From the NCBI GenBank assembly GCA_026122225.1, contig JANEZZ010000524.1, forward strand, positions 352,875 through 416,874: a stretch of DNA of 64,000 nt, in the 5' to 3' direction. Origin of the DNA: Heloderma charlesbogerti (taxonomy: Eukaryota; Chordata; Lepidosauria; Squamata; Helodermatidae). Within the stretch, counting starts at the first letter, position 1, and each line of letters starts with the position of its first letter. Positions 9,643 through 21,292 of this stretch are shown one piece after another. The notes beneath the pieces are model-generated. The model worked only from the letters and a program-made list of their open reading frames with translations. It had not been told where the DNA came from and searched no databases. A program made the translations under genes and the position numbers.

Positions 9643-10387
9643 TTAGATAAAAGCCCAGTTGTGCCTCACGTATATTTTAAAATGGAATGTGCTAGAAAAT
9701 ATACAGGTACACCCTCATACTTAATAGGCCAAAATGTATTTTGTTCTCAGGCACAAAATAATCCTGTGAAATTCACCCCTAAGAAGTACTGTTGCTCCTT
9801 GTTAAATGCAAACGTGTTAAACGGTTATGAAGCAACACACAAGAGGCTCCGTCCACCAGACTGGTTCTCTTAGGCCACATCTTTCTTCTCAAGAAGTTCT
9901 ATTTGAGCATTCTAATCCCCACCACCACATGCAATTAGGGCCAAAACAATATGTTACACTAATCGAGTGGCATGTAGCTAGGCGTTTCTTACTTTTTACT
10001 CTTGTGTAAGTGTACACAGTCCTGATTCAGATTGGGACCATGGTGCTCTGGGAGGGGAGGGTTAAACTTTCTCTCTCTCCAACCAATTTCCCCCAAATTC
10101 ACCCCTCCATGTGGGGTAGGATTCAAAAAGAAAACCCTTCACCATCCTTGACCTGTCCCCATCGCATTCCACAAGCTGGAGGGTGAACATCTGCTGTGGA
10201 AAGCCTGTTCTACTTGAGTAGGGTCCCCATATTGTTTAGTTCTGTGCAAAATCAGGGTTCTAAATTGGGCAGGGAGACTACGTCGGTAGAGCAGGCTCCC
10301 AGCTACAGACAATCACCCTCCAAGGTGGGGTGCGGTGAGGGGTCAATGATAGAGGGGGACAGAGCTAGTGTGTCATTCTCACTCTAG
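9643..10387. other. No recognisable feature
   Basis: Noncoding sequence with small chance frames only. Confidence 0.5.
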
Positions 10388-10771
10388 GGGCTCCTTCACA
10401 CAGAGCTTTTATCCTGTGATTGAGAATGCTCTTTCATGGAACTTTGTGGGCTCTTTACATGATGCCGTGACCCTCCAGGGTGTCTCCTGCACTAAATGCC
10501 CTTTGTTCCATTTTTAAATAGATTGCAGATCATGAGCTATCAAATTACCCCCTTGTGTTCCACTTGAGTTCCCTCTGTGAAAAGAGGAAAAGCGGCAAGA
10601 AGAGGAGTGAGATCAATGAAAGAGAATGGAAGACTCAGATATGGGGAGAAGGAGGGGGAAGGGGTGGAGAAGGAAGCATGTGAAAAAGGGAGTCGTCGTG
10701 ATCCTGTATTTAAAACGGAAGCAGAAAGCTCTGTTTTAAATGCAGGATTTTAGGCTGGTGTAGAGATGCCC
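10388..10771 (+). mobile_element. Non-autonomous DNA element R3
   Basis: Starts GGGGCTCCTTCACACAGAGC and ends GGCTGGTGTAGAGATGCCC. It has the same interior as R1 and, inverted, R2. Both ends are CTAG-like (CTAGGGG and CCCTAGG), so the exact target duplication is ambiguous. Confidence 0.7.
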
Positions 10772-11013
10772 TAGGTCACATTATACTAATTGCATCTGGA
10801 ATTCGAATGCCTGAGTCTTCTTGAATTAGAGGTTTGGGAGCTTAGGCATAATTCTTGTAGTTCTTTTCAGAAACCTTTCTACTTTATCAGTCCTCTACTT
10901 GAAAGCTAGTTACCCAAACTGAATATGATCCAAGCCACAGAAATATACTTTCCACAAGCCCCAAATACAGAAATGAAACTCAGGTTTGCATTCTGGTGAA
11001 AATAAATGTCCCG

Positions 11014-11127
11014 GGGTGCAAGCCTATACATGCTTGGACAGAAAAAAAGGCTACAACTCTCATGCTGGCTGGGGAATGCTGAGACTTGTAGGGCTTTTTT
11101 TCTGTCTAAACATGCATAGGATTGCAC
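11014..11127. mobile_element. Harbinger-like hairpin MITE, third copy
   Basis: GGGTGCAAGCCTATACATGC at the left and the reverse-complement-type end CATGCATAGGATTGCACC at the right. It is a diverged near-palindrome without a clear TTA duplication. Confidence 0.65.
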
Positions 11128-12604
11128 CTCCAGTCACTCATTTCATTTTTTACTTACAAAAGTAAGAAGGCTTCCAACTGAGGCAGCTTCTTTTCAGGCT
11201 ACTTTGGACCTGACATGCTTCAGTTCGGACGTGGTCCTGAATATCTAGAATGGGGATTATTTGCCTTGGATTTATGCCTCATCTGAGGCTTTTGCACAAC
11301 CCTACCACCAATTGCTCCCCCACAAAAAGTGAGAATGGGAAGTGCTTTACTATAGTTAAGAAAAAGAATGCAAACTGAAATGGTATTGTATGAAGTTCTA
11401 TATCACTCAGCAGTAGTTTTGACTGACAGTGAGCTTTGTATTTTTTTAAAAAAACCTTAGGACTAAACTTGGTGGGTGTTTTTTTGCTTTTGCTCACACT
11501 TTATTGTCATATTTAGGGCCTGGAAGGAATTTTTGTCCTGGTTAGATTAGCTAGTGACCTAGGTGTGTTATGTGTGTTTGTGTTTGGCCTGGGATCTGTG
11601 TGCCCTGGCTTACGTGCTCTGTCATCCGCATCTATTAACTCTACAAGTATCTTGTATGTCTCCAGTGTCTCACACAAACTGTGGTGGCACACCCTGATCG
11701 GAATTTTGGTAGGTTTATCTGTAGGGAGCTGGTGTAGGATTAATGAACCCAGCTTTGAACTAGTGTTGCACAAGATGGACTTCTAGACCTGCCAAGCTTA
11801 GGTTTCTATGATAGCTACAATTAAAAAGATACAATACAAATAGTGCAAGGAATCGACTGTTTTTAATAGTCATTTTTCAGACTGAACACCTAAAAAGCCA
11901 AAGCTGAAAAGCAGTATGTCCTAATATCATTTATTTTGTTATGGCATGCAGCTAAAGCAATTAAAGTTTAATTAATTTCTTAAATTAAAAAGCAATTAAG
12001 CAATTCACCCCTCTGTTGTCCTAAACATGGCAGGGTTGGCAGTCAGAAAGAGGTTATGTTCTATCCCTTATGAGGGATTGAAATGCTAGTTGTCACATGA
12101 GGTCTCTTGCTGTATTGTCTTCCTTCTGAAGACTTACAGAGCTTCAGGGAGGAATTGACATTTGCAGTTCATTTGAACTTACTAGCCAATTCTATTAAAC
12201 AAGAAAAGAAAAGGCTAATTTTCTATGCTGCTGTGGATTTGCAGGCTTTACACGTTTGTTTTCAGAAGCAGCACCAATATTTTGATGAGAGATTCTAATT
12301 TACATCCCACATCATTTTCTCTTTGTGGGTCTGCAAGAGACAATTGACCTTCTAATTGTCATGCAACCAAAACATCTTCTAAACCAGGCTGTGTCTGCTG
12401 CTTATCCTCATTACTCCTTCCCTCTATATCCACTGGATTCTGATTGTTTTCCAGTCTTAGAATATCAAACTATAGTGATTAGAAAATGAAAGTGATTTGG
12501 TTAAACCTCCAGCTCTTAGGCAGGATTCTTGATGCCCAAATGAAGATCATACTATCTAGATTAGAATACACCACAAGCAGGAATTAGCAAGATACTCCAT
12601 ATAT
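11128..12604. other. No recognisable feature
   Basis: About 1.5 kb of noncoding sequence. Frames at 11513-11786 (both strands) and 12107-12298 lack domains or splice context. Confidence 0.5.
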
Positions 12605-12668
12605 CATTGTGAACCACCCAAACAGCTTCGACTACTGGGTGGTATAGAAATGTAATAAATACATAAAA
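12605..12668 (+). mobile_element. 3' tail of an L2/CR1-type LINE
   Basis: TGTGAACCACCCAAACAGC, CTACTGGGTGGTATAGAAAT, then AATAAATA. This is the standard short 3' end of squamate L2-like LINEs, here almost completely 5'-truncated. Confidence 0.7.
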
Positions 12669-12879
12669 CTTGTGTATTCGATTAAAGCTGCTGTAACCTA
12701 TTTGGATGCAACATGGATGCTGTCCCCTTGCTTATGTCATATCTCATGCTCAGAATGGCTTTAACACTGACCACCATTCAGCATATTAGCCAAGTGAGTA
12801 TATAAATAGGGAAAGGTTCTTGGGTCTGCTCCTCAGTGCTAGAAATTCCCTTTCTCTGAAGTCACCATACTGACAGCCA

Positions 12880-13115
12880 GGGCTAGATCTACACCAGTGC
12901 TTTTTATCAGTTTTGAAGTGCACTGATAACTGTTGGGGCACATTACACATTCCATGTTCCACTGTTCTAGCATTATTTCCTGCTTTTTATTCTGTATTAT
13001 CCAGAGTACTGCAACAGATGTCATTGGGTGCACTACCAGGTATACATGTGCAAGAAGGATATAATGTCACCATGATGGGATCTTATCAATATGACGCGAG
13101 GTGTAGATCTGGCCC
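12880..13115. mobile_element. Short TIR element (hAT-like MITE)
   Basis: A 236-bp element with ends GGGCTAGATCTACACC and the reverse complement GGTGTAGATCTGGCCC. Terminal similarity to GGCTGGATCTACAC of the 22182-23206 element suggests a related family. No coding capacity. Confidence 0.6.
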
Positions 13116-14818
13116 AGGTTAAGTTCTTGGCATTCTTGGTTTTCCACAACAATATTGTGCAATTATTCAATACTGATTGTCCACAAACCATTCAGGTAGC
13201 TAGCTAGCATTTAATTTCCCCATGATAAAAGAAAAGCTAAATTTGTGGTCCAACTCTCCATTCCTGCCCACAGTGGTCCAGGAATAATGTGGCACAGAGA
13301 AGTAGATTTTGGTAAGTGCATGCTTGAAGTCAGTCCAGCAATGAGTGTTGCACATGCAGCCTTTTGCATACATAACTTTCCTGTAGCGGATTGTGTTAAA
13401 CGTCATTATGCATTTGTTTAATGCATTGTTTGAAGTTTTGTCCAAACCATTGCCGTGACTTTAAAGGCATTCAGTTCATTTGCCTTCACTGTCATCAGAA
13501 AGCAGCATCTAAGAATCTTTGCAGTGAGACATGCCTTTCTTTTTATTATTATTCTCCCAGAAAGTTTAACAGGGATCCAGAAAAAAAAGATACTGCAGCG
13601 TCCGTGGTCTTTCTTCCTTTAGAATCTTACTTTGCAGATGCTCTGTGAAGAGCTTCCTATATATTTTTATGATTCATGTAGCCACAAGCATAGCAGAAAG
13701 AACTGTTGAAAGATAGATGTGATGTCTTCTTTTCAAAGGAACCCATTTTGTGGCTCAGTTCTGTAAAACTAAAGTTTTATTGTATGACTGCGAGGCTTCT
13801 AGGAAGCATATTTCCCACTTACAAAGAAACCTGTGCGGAGGAGCCATGCGCTGGAATATACAGAGTTGCATGTGAGGAGCAAACATCTGTGAGAAAGATG
13901 ATCCTGAGAATAATTCTTCAATTTTACAGTGAATGGATCCACAATACTTAACAATAACAGCTCCTCTGTGGTGGGAGGACAACACACCACATTTCTACCA
14001 CTGTTACCACAAAATTCTTTCCCCGCTTATTGCTGGCCACTCAAGCTGTTCGTTCGTTTTAAGCCGTTGCTTCCATACTGCCTATTGGCCTCACCACTTA
14101 ATGGCCTATGTTATGCACCTCTATTAGATATGGTGTCAGAGCTAGGTTAACACCATGATTTTACACGTAGAAAGAGCCCATATATTAAAAGGGCTGTCAT
14201 GGAGATAGCAAGATCAAAAATGAATGAAATGTTTCACCAAGCCAGAGAAAATTCACTCGTAAAAGTAAGCCGATGGTAAGAAAGTATACGAAATGTGTAG
14301 AAGTACCAAGTTCATTTGGAAAGGGATACTGAAGTCCAGCTTTTGTGAAATGAATATCGGGGCCTGGTGTGGGGTTGTTGGGGTTTTTTTAGTCCTACCA
14401 GGCTGCACTTCCTATTTTTAAAACAACCTTCAGCAGGAGCAGTGACAATGAATTAATTGATGGCGACGGCAGCAACAGCATACATCTTTGAAGCCTGAGA
14501 ACTAAGCAAGAGATGAACAAAGGTCACAAGACACAGAAATGCCTTTCCCACAGAAGCCCTGGCCTCTCTCCCTACATGTTTGGGGGCCCACTGCCCCCAC
14601 CTGCCCTCCCCTGCCTGCAGAGACTTTCTGCACACTTCATTCATGTTTTTGGCTTGGGGCTGGATGGACTTAGATGCAAGTCTGGGGAAAGTAAGGAAGT
14701 CAGCATTAGAGAACTTTGAATTCTTCCCTAACAGTTGCCAAAAAGGTACATTTATCATGAACACTGTGACATGCCATTGCAAGGTCTTTATGATGTAGAA
14801 TCTCCTGAAATCCACCAA
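13116..14818. other. No recognisable feature
   Basis: Noncoding sequence. A segment after an acceptor-like TTCTCCCAG near 13560 stays open for about 28 codons and then stops. Its phase does not fit the 9007-9123 exon. Other frames look random. Confidence 0.5.
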
Positions 14819-14819
14819 G

Positions 14820-14882
<63 letters not shown>
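14819..14882. repeat. Compound microsatellite (GTCT)n(CT)n(CA)n
   Basis: Three adjoining simple tracts. The mirror copy at 37471-37534 has the same length. Confidence 0.97.
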
Positions 14883-15364
14883 GGTTTCAAACCAGTTTAT
14901 CTAAAGGGATCCTGCAGTTTCATGAGGGTACTGAGAATTCTTGGCTAGAGACCCCTGTCCCCTGCCCAAGCGGCCCCTCTTCCTAGAGCTACAATTCTCA
15001 GAATTCTTGTATTTGGTAGCTGTAATCACTAAAAACAGGTTTGAAACCAGTTTAAAGTTGTAATGTAGATTGCCCCCCCACACACACACACTTTTAGCAA
15101 CCATGATAGCTGTTTGTATTCATCATGTGGTTTGGGGGGATGTGGGAAGGGTTGGATGGATTCTTATGAAAAGGTCTTATAAACAGTGTTCAAATATATT
15201 CAGATTTCCTAGCCACCACATTAATTGCAACTCAAATTGTTCAAGGCTTGGTATGCCTCTAGCAATCAGGGAACCAAACACACTCTGCATATTTTTTATT
15301 AACCAAATTCCATTTATGTATGACTGTGTGTCTGTGTGAGTATGTATGCATGTTTGTATGTATA
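14883..15364. other. Weak inverted/direct GGTTTSAAACC motifs, otherwise nothing
   Basis: CAGGTTTCAAACCAGTTTA near 14882 and CAGGTTTGAAACCAGTTTA near 15036 flank a block with GAGAATTCTTGG and GAATTCTCAG-like inversions. It may be an eroded MITE, but no ends can be defined. Confidence 0.3.
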
Positions 15365-15935
15365 TGTATTAAACTTATATTCTGCTCTTCCTTTGGAAAG
15401 TTCAGAAAAGCTTACAGAGGAGTCCCAGACAATTTCCCATTCACACACTAAGCAGGCAGAGACATGCTTAGCTTTAATAATGTAACAGAGTGTTGTGTTT
15501 CCTCAGACTGTGTGGATCTGAGCAAGAATGGGTGCAACAAGCCGCTGCATGATAGGAGCAAGAAGTCAAGGCCTAAAGCATGGATTCAAAGCAACCCTGA
15601 ACAGCATGACTTAACTGGAGGTGGCCATTCCTATATTCATTAGTTAGTTAAGCTTATCTTCTGCACCTTCATCACAACAAGTACTCCCAGGTACCATAAA
15701 AGAATTCCACAAAACAAGCCTCATAAAATCACATAAACAGCAGAATAAATCAAAAGCTTAAATCAAAATCATAAAAACACAGCAGCAGATTAAAATCTGC
15801 TTTTAAAAACATGTAAAAGCCTGGGAGAATAAAGGGGCTTTGCTTGGCACCAAAACAACACTAACATAGGCACTAGAGGAGAATTTTCCTAGGGAGAGAC
15901 CAGGTGCCAGAACTGAAAAAGCTTTCTCCATAATT
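15365..15935 (-). mobile_element. L2/CR1-like LINE 3' sequence
   Basis: On the minus strand, the region includes a stretch that in squamate LINEs encodes the last codons plus the 3' UTR. Visible pieces are the reverse of CTGGCACCTGGTCTCTCC and a TTTTAATCTGCTG-type 3' UTR, then a tail at ATATAAGTTTAATACATA. Strongly decayed. Confidence 0.45.
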
Positions 15936-15943
15936 GTCACTAG

Positions 15944-16350
15944 GGATGGACAATTTTGGTTTCTCAGTTTCTCATTTTTCCAATCTTAATGTCTGTTCAT
16001 TCCAAATTTTGAAATATTATTGTTAAGCTTTGCATGAAATTTTGTATGCATTTCAGCACATTTCTTCTAATGCATCAATTTTTATATGCAGTTTTGCCTA
16101 ATATACATGTGTTTTGCAAGCAATTTCCCTAGTACAATGCATTTTTGAACATTATTTTCACACAAACACACACATACACATGCATTTTTGTGTGTAATTT
16201 TCACAAATATATCCATTTTTGTATGCATTTTTTGATTGGAGAACTCTATTGTGAAAGTCATGGAAGTTCGAATTTCAAAGGATAACTGAATTTTGCTTCA
16301 CGTATAGCTTCAAAGGGGCAAAATTAGGGAAATTCACATTAAAATGCAAA
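15944..16350. repeat. AT-rich repeat with TGCATTTTTG motifs
   Basis: Starts TAGGGATGGACA, a terminus resembling the hAT-like MITE at 6281. Motifs such as TGCATTTTTG and TGTATGCATTTT recur several times. The other end was not located. Confidence 0.3.
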
Positions 16351-17859
16351 ACAAACAAATTTCTCCTCCTTCCCCAGTCAGCACCCACCTTACCTCAGAC
16401 AGCTGAGGTAAGCCTCAGATGAGGATCTCAGCAACTTGGCAGACTGGTACAGGTGAAGATGGTCCAACGACAAGTACCTATGGCATACGATATAAGAAAA
16501 ATATTACAGTTATAATTAATACAAAGAAAATGCATATGAGAGTTTGTGCTTTCAGATGAAGGGCTCCTAGCACTAGCAATCAATGTTGTTGTTGTTTTGT
16601 AGACTTTTTCTGGTAAGAAAGAAGACAAAAGAAGCAGTGGGAAAGCATGGGAGAGCTACACATTGAAGATGTTGACAACATCTGGACTGCCCATAAAATC
16701 TGTGAATAAGGCAGAGCAATTGCTCAATAAAATCCTCATCTTGAAGCACCCTATTTGACTGAGCTACAAATCAGGCAGTCTCCAGTTTGAATCTTTCCTC
16801 TGCCATGAATTCAACAGATAGCCTTAGGAAAGCCATTTTCTCTCAATCCCTCCCCCCACTGCCCAGTAGCAACTTGTGATTTTGCAGTCCCAGTGCCTGC
16901 AGCATTTCAGTTGGTAAAGGTCAGGAAATCATGGGATGTAGTGTAACATGTAGTTCAGCCCTCATACACAAGCACTTATTGCTAACATAGCTACATGTGT
17001 CACAGGAGGCCTCACTGGTTATGCAGTGCTCCACAAAATATATATTTTATTTTATTAAAAATAGCAAGCAATATTCTTCCATGAAGCGAATTAAGCGAAT
17101 TAAGCATCAGAGAAGCGAATTAAGAGTTCCCGTTTCAAATCTATTTCTGTTGTGCTGTACCTTTTGCAAATAACCCTGAACTCAGCTTGTGTGTTAGTTC
17201 CTCTCTAGCCACCAATAAAGATATCTATGAAAATGTCTTTGCATCAGACATTTCCCAGATGGGTTTCATGATCACATGCATTATGTCTTCATTGCATTCT
17301 GTTCCCGACAAATCATTCCTCTCCACATTTTCCAATAATTGCAATGGAGTTTAATAATCAGTGTTTGCAGTATGTTTAAAGAATGAGCCCATGGTTAAAA
17401 TTTTCAGAGCTTTTGGATTTGAAAACTATAGATCTAAACTGGAAAGGTTTTACATGCTCTCTTTTCTTTTCTTCCTCCCCCTCCCTCCTCTCTTTTCAAA
17501 AAGAAATACTGAGGTATGACTCAGCTAGGAGGGATGATTTCAAATGATGTGTCAGCTGAAGAAACAGAAAACAGATGTGCTGTCAAGCAAAAAGAAGAAA
17601 ATAACTTAGAGGCCTATGGCCTTTCTGAACTGCCAGAAACATGCTGCCTTCCCACTGTAATCACCTAAAGCTGTAGTAGATAGTGAAGTTGGCAGATTAG
17701 ATTTTTTCAAACCTTGGGAACATATCAGCTTTCAGTTGCTGGCCAGCTAACACAAACTCGTTTTCCTGGAAATCAGTATACTGTGAAATGTATTTCCAAG
17801 CACGGGTTAGTGCACATGAATAAAATTGGTGTGAAAATATGGATTGAGTCACCTTAATG
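16351..17859. other. No recognisable feature except a short tandem repeat
   Basis: GCGAATTAA recurs three times at about 17084-17122. The rest is noncoding. Confidence 0.5.
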
Positions 17860-17990
17860 CAGCCTTCTCCAACCAGCTGCCCATCAGATATGCTGAACTA
17901 CAATTCCCAGCATCCCGGCCAGCCCTGCTGAGAGGGATGCTGGGGGTTGTAGTCCAACACTTCTGGGGAGCACCAGGTTGGGGAAGGCTG
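17860..17990. mobile_element. 131-bp hairpin MITE (CAGCCTTCTCC termini)
   Basis: The left end CAGCCTTCTCCAACCAGCTG is mirrored by CAGGTTGGGGAAGGCTG at the right. The interior TACAATTCCCAGCATCCC pairs with GGGATGCTGGGGGTTGTA. It is a common sauropsid hairpin element of probable hAT type. An 8-bp duplication is not preserved. Confidence 0.7.
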
Positions 17991-18607
17991 TTCTAGTCTG
18001 ATTTTTGCACCCTATTCAGGCATTCAGATTGTGTGTTCAATGAATGCACATGGGGTGGGGGGGATCTCAAAGATCACTCCTTCCTCTATGCACATTCATT
18101 AAATGGTACTCCGTGTATACAGCTGTATGCAGAGAAAGCTCTGTACATGGCCATGGACCCCATGTGTGAACACAGGGCTCCACAGCTGAGCAAGGCATTG
18201 TGTTTATAGCAAGCTGGTCATGTGACTGCATCACCATAAGTACAACTAGCAATTCAATCTGTGTGAACTGAATCACTGCTCAACTCACTTTTGACAGTTT
18301 TGTGGTGTTGCAGTCAAGTAAAACATGACCTGAGTTGTGGATTCTGTTTGTAGTCAAGGGATCCAATAAACCAAGGATGTGGAACTGCTGGCCCATGGGC
18401 CAGACACAACCTGCAGATGCTTTTCATCTGGCCCCTGGCCAATCCTCCCAGGCACCACCCCCCTCATGAGCCACACCCTTCCTTGGTAGTTCCATCCACT
18501 TCCTCCTCTGCCACAACCTTCTCTTCTTCAGAGCAACACATCCTTCTGAAAGATGCTCTACGCCACCACACTTTGTAGATGGGGCTTTGTGTCGCCCCTG
18601 CAGTGGG
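17991..18607. other. Possible eroded MITE, otherwise nothing
   Basis: GAACTGCTGGCCCATGGGCC near 18383 resembles a repeat terminus. No second end was found. Confidence 0.35.
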
Positions 18608-19054
18608 TGTTGAACTCTTAGGTTAGAGGTGCCAAGATAGTGATAAATCAGACTCAAAGGTTTACTTACAAGGAGTACTTTGTTGGGTAACTTACAGCAC
18701 ACAGGCATACCCAATGGTTGGATCAGACAGCTTCTCTGAACCACGAGCCATTGGGCACAATGGGTCCTATATGCTACATGTTGGCAAGAAGGCAGCATAG
18801 CACTAGCAAGCACCCCTAGCGTTCATTCGCAGCGTAGGCTAGAAGTATTTGGCTCTCAAGCACAGCAACCTGTAAACAAGCTTCACTTCTCAGGCACATC
18901 AGAGATAAAGACTCTCCTCAATAGCAAGGAATGCACCAAGAAGGCTGTTATCGGCCTTTTGACTCACCTGCACATGCTCAGAGGCTTACTAGCATGGGAA
19001 CTGCACCAGCAATGAACTTAAGCAAGTATTATGGATGTCTAGGCCCCTCTAACA
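18608..19054 (-). mobile_element. Possible solo LTR of an old LTR retroelement
   Basis: On the minus strand the block runs from TGTTAGAGGGGCC to AGAGTTCAACA. It has the TG...CA ends and short inverted termini (TGTT/AACA) of an LTR and is 447 bp long. Flanking 5-mers do not match, and no primer-binding site or internal coding region is recognisable. Moderate at best. Confidence 0.3.
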
Positions 19055-19265
19055 CTACAAATGACTTGGGTACGCTCCTGGGGCCAATACAGACTTTGAG
19101 TTCACATGTGCGCCTTCTTGCCTCTATCCTTGTTTCTCATTCTCCTCAGCAAAAATTGTGGCCACCACAAGGAAGAGAGAGAGAGAGAGACCAGGAGGCT
19201 GGCAGTCACATCCTAAGACACTCTAATGCAGTGTTCCTTCACTGCAAGGACCAAGGGACACTGGT

Positions 19266-19340
19266 GGTTCTCAGTCACCACAAGGGCAGCTCTCAGCCTC
19301 TCTTCTCGATCACCGCAAGTGCAGCTCTCTGCCTCTCTCG
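19266..19340. repeat. 35-bp tandem repeat, two units
   Basis: CTCAGTCACCACAAGGGCAG and CTCGATCACCGCAAGTGCAG start two adjacent units with the same order of motifs. Confidence 0.6.
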
Positions 19341-19388
19341 TTCATTCACTCTTTTGCACTAGCTGCTCAAACTCAGCAGGGACTCTCT

Positions 19389-19611
19389 TTGTTGTTGTTC
19401 AGTTGTTCAGTCATGTCCGACTCTTTGTGACCCCATGGACCATAGCACGCCAGACCTTCCTGTCCTGCGCTCTCTCCCACAGCGTGCTTAAATCCATATT
19501 CATTGCATCGGTGATGCGATCTAGCCATCTCATCCTCTGCCGTCCCCTTCTCCTTTTGCCTTCAGTCTTTCCCAGCATCAGGGTCTTTTCCAGAGAGTTT
19601 TCTCTTCGCAG
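19389..19611 (-). mobile_element. BovB (RTE-clade) LINE, 3' terminal fragment
   Basis: On the plus strand it begins GTTGTTGTTCAGTTGTTCAG and contains TGTCCGACTCTTTGTGACCC, the canonical BovB 3' end read in reverse. The minus strand encodes the last residues of ORF2. Possible 10-bp target duplications are GGGACTCTCT (19379-19388) and GGGCCTCTCT (19612-19621), with one mismatch. Strongly 5'-truncated. Confidence 0.9.
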
Positions 19612-20048
19612 GGGCCTCTCTAGCTTTAGGTAAAAGATTTTTAATATTTAAAAGTGTTTTAAAGTATTTTTAACAAGATTTTGCCTTCTTTGCTTTAGCT
19701 GAGGGTGGAGATGAAGACAAAATTTGAATGTGCGGGCAAGTGAAAGAGAGCAACATGGACCTGTGCTGGGAGATTTTGAAGCACTGAGTAGAGCTGAACA
19801 TCTCCAGGATGAGAAAAAGATCCATCCCGATCCAAGGCCCAAGTGAATCTGCTGGAATTTGCCTGCCTGGTGACTTGGTGGCTGACTGACTTAGGCCTTG
19901 CATGGGTGCCATGGAGGGGTTTGGGGAGGAAAGGCCTAAAAAGGGCTCCAGCCAAGTCCAGTGCACACCATCACTGCTTGGCTGGGTGGGGGCGGGGAAG
20001 ACGAGAAGACCTTCATGGCCTGGAAGAGGCCCCCAAATCTTGGTGGGT
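19612..20048. other. Unassigned sequence between two BovB copies
   Basis: GC-richer than its surroundings. Overlapping minus-strand frames (98, 86 and 64 codons) show no domain. Confidence 0.4.
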
Positions 20049-20060
20049 CTTGGTGTCAGT

Positions 20061-20961
20061 TTGTTGTTGTTCAGTCGTTAAGTCATGTCCGACTCTTCGT
20101 GACCCCATGGACCATAGCACGCCAGGCCTTCCTGTCCTCCGCTCTCTCCTGGAGTGTGCTCAAATTCATATTAATTGCATCGGTGATGCTATCTAGCCAT
20201 CTCATCCTCTGCCGTCCCATTCTCCTTTTGCCTTCAATCTTTCCCAGCATCAGGGTCTTTTCCAGTGACTTTTCTCTTTGCATTAGGTGGCCAGAATATT
20301 TGAGCTTCAGCTTCAGTATCTGTCCTAATGAGCAGTCAGGGTTGATTTCCTTTAGGATGGACTGATTTGACCTCCTTGCAGTCCAGGGGCCTCGTAAGAG
20401 TCTTCTCCAGCACCACAGTTTGAAGGCATCAATTCTTCGGCGCTCTGCTTTCCTTATAGTCCAGCTCCCACAGCCATACGTTGCTACTGGGAAAACCATA
20501 GCTTTGATTATATGAACCTTTGTCGGCAAGGTGATGTTTCTGCTTCTTACTATGCTGTCTAGGTTTGCCATAGCTTTCCTCCCCAGGAGCAAGCGTCTTT
20601 TAATTTCATGGCTACAGTCACCGTCTGCGGTGATCTTGGAGCCCAAGAAAATAAAATCTGTCACTGCTTCCATTTCTTCCCCTTCGATATGCCAGGAAGT
20701 GATGGGGCCAGATGCCATGATCTTCGTTTTGTTAATGTTGAGTTTCAAACCAGCTTTTGCACTCTCCTCTTTCACCCTCCACAAGAGGCTCTTGAGATCC
20801 TCTTCACTTTCTGCCATTAGGGTGGTATCGTCTGCATATCTGAGGTTGTTGATAATTCTCCCGGCAAACTTAATTCCAACCTGTGATTCATCCAACCTGG
20901 CGTTTCTCATGGATGTACTCTGCATATAAGTTAAATAAGCAGGGCGACAGTATGCAGCCTT
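20061..20961 (-). mobile_element. BovB LINE, 5'-truncated, with target site duplication
   Basis: A 901-bp insertion flanked by CTTGGTGTCAGT (20049-20060) and CTTGGTGTCGGT (20962-20973), a 12-bp duplication with one change. The minus strand encodes the C-terminal third of the RTE reverse transcriptase, including the YADD box and the MYGCESW-like region (here TYGCGSW), to the terminal AMVHGVTKSRT. Confidence 0.93.
20083..20961 (-). pseudogene. BovB ORF2 C-terminal remnant
   Basis: A continuous open frame of about 290 codons within the element. An ATG-initiated frame of 328 codons reads in from flanking DNA at 21069 through the 5' target duplication, so its first roughly 36 residues are not LINE-derived. 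The YADD metal-binding box falls near residues 78-81 of that frame. The N-terminal endonuclease, RT motif A and most of motif B are missing. The sequence upstream of MRNARLDES is frame-shifted relative to the intact order seen at 55469-57076. It cannot mobilise itself. Confidence 0.85.
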
Positions 20962-20973
20962 CTTGGTGTCGGT

Positions 20974-21259
20974 GCCTGCAGCCAAAGTGGCTCCTGCTTG
21001 AAAAGTAATAAAGTAATGAAAATCATTAGACTGTGCTACGTGGTTAGGCCTCCAAGCCTGTATATGCACTTTCCTGCGTGTCTCAAGCTCTCTCGCCTTC
21101 TCCTAAGCAAAAGCAGTGGCTGGATCACTTGGGCAAGAGAGGGGTCCAGTGATGACATGGCTGGAGTGGAAGCCCCAGCCTTGTTCTTATTTTATTTTTA
21201 TTTTATTTTTGGAGGCAGTGGCTGAGTTCTTGGCAGTGGGAGGAAAAAATGTGTGGCAC

Positions 21260-21292
<33 letters not shown>

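Noticed and set aside
13561..13648. Possible terminal exon after TTCTCCCAG (KFNRDPEKKD-type peptide, then stop)
   Set aside because: It requires phase 1 while the candidate exon at 9007-9123 ends in phase 0. The donor/acceptor context is otherwise weak and there is no homology cue.
18931..19362. 143-codon plus-strand frame
   Set aside because: It crosses an LTR-like block and a 35-bp tandem repeat and shows no coherent protein features.
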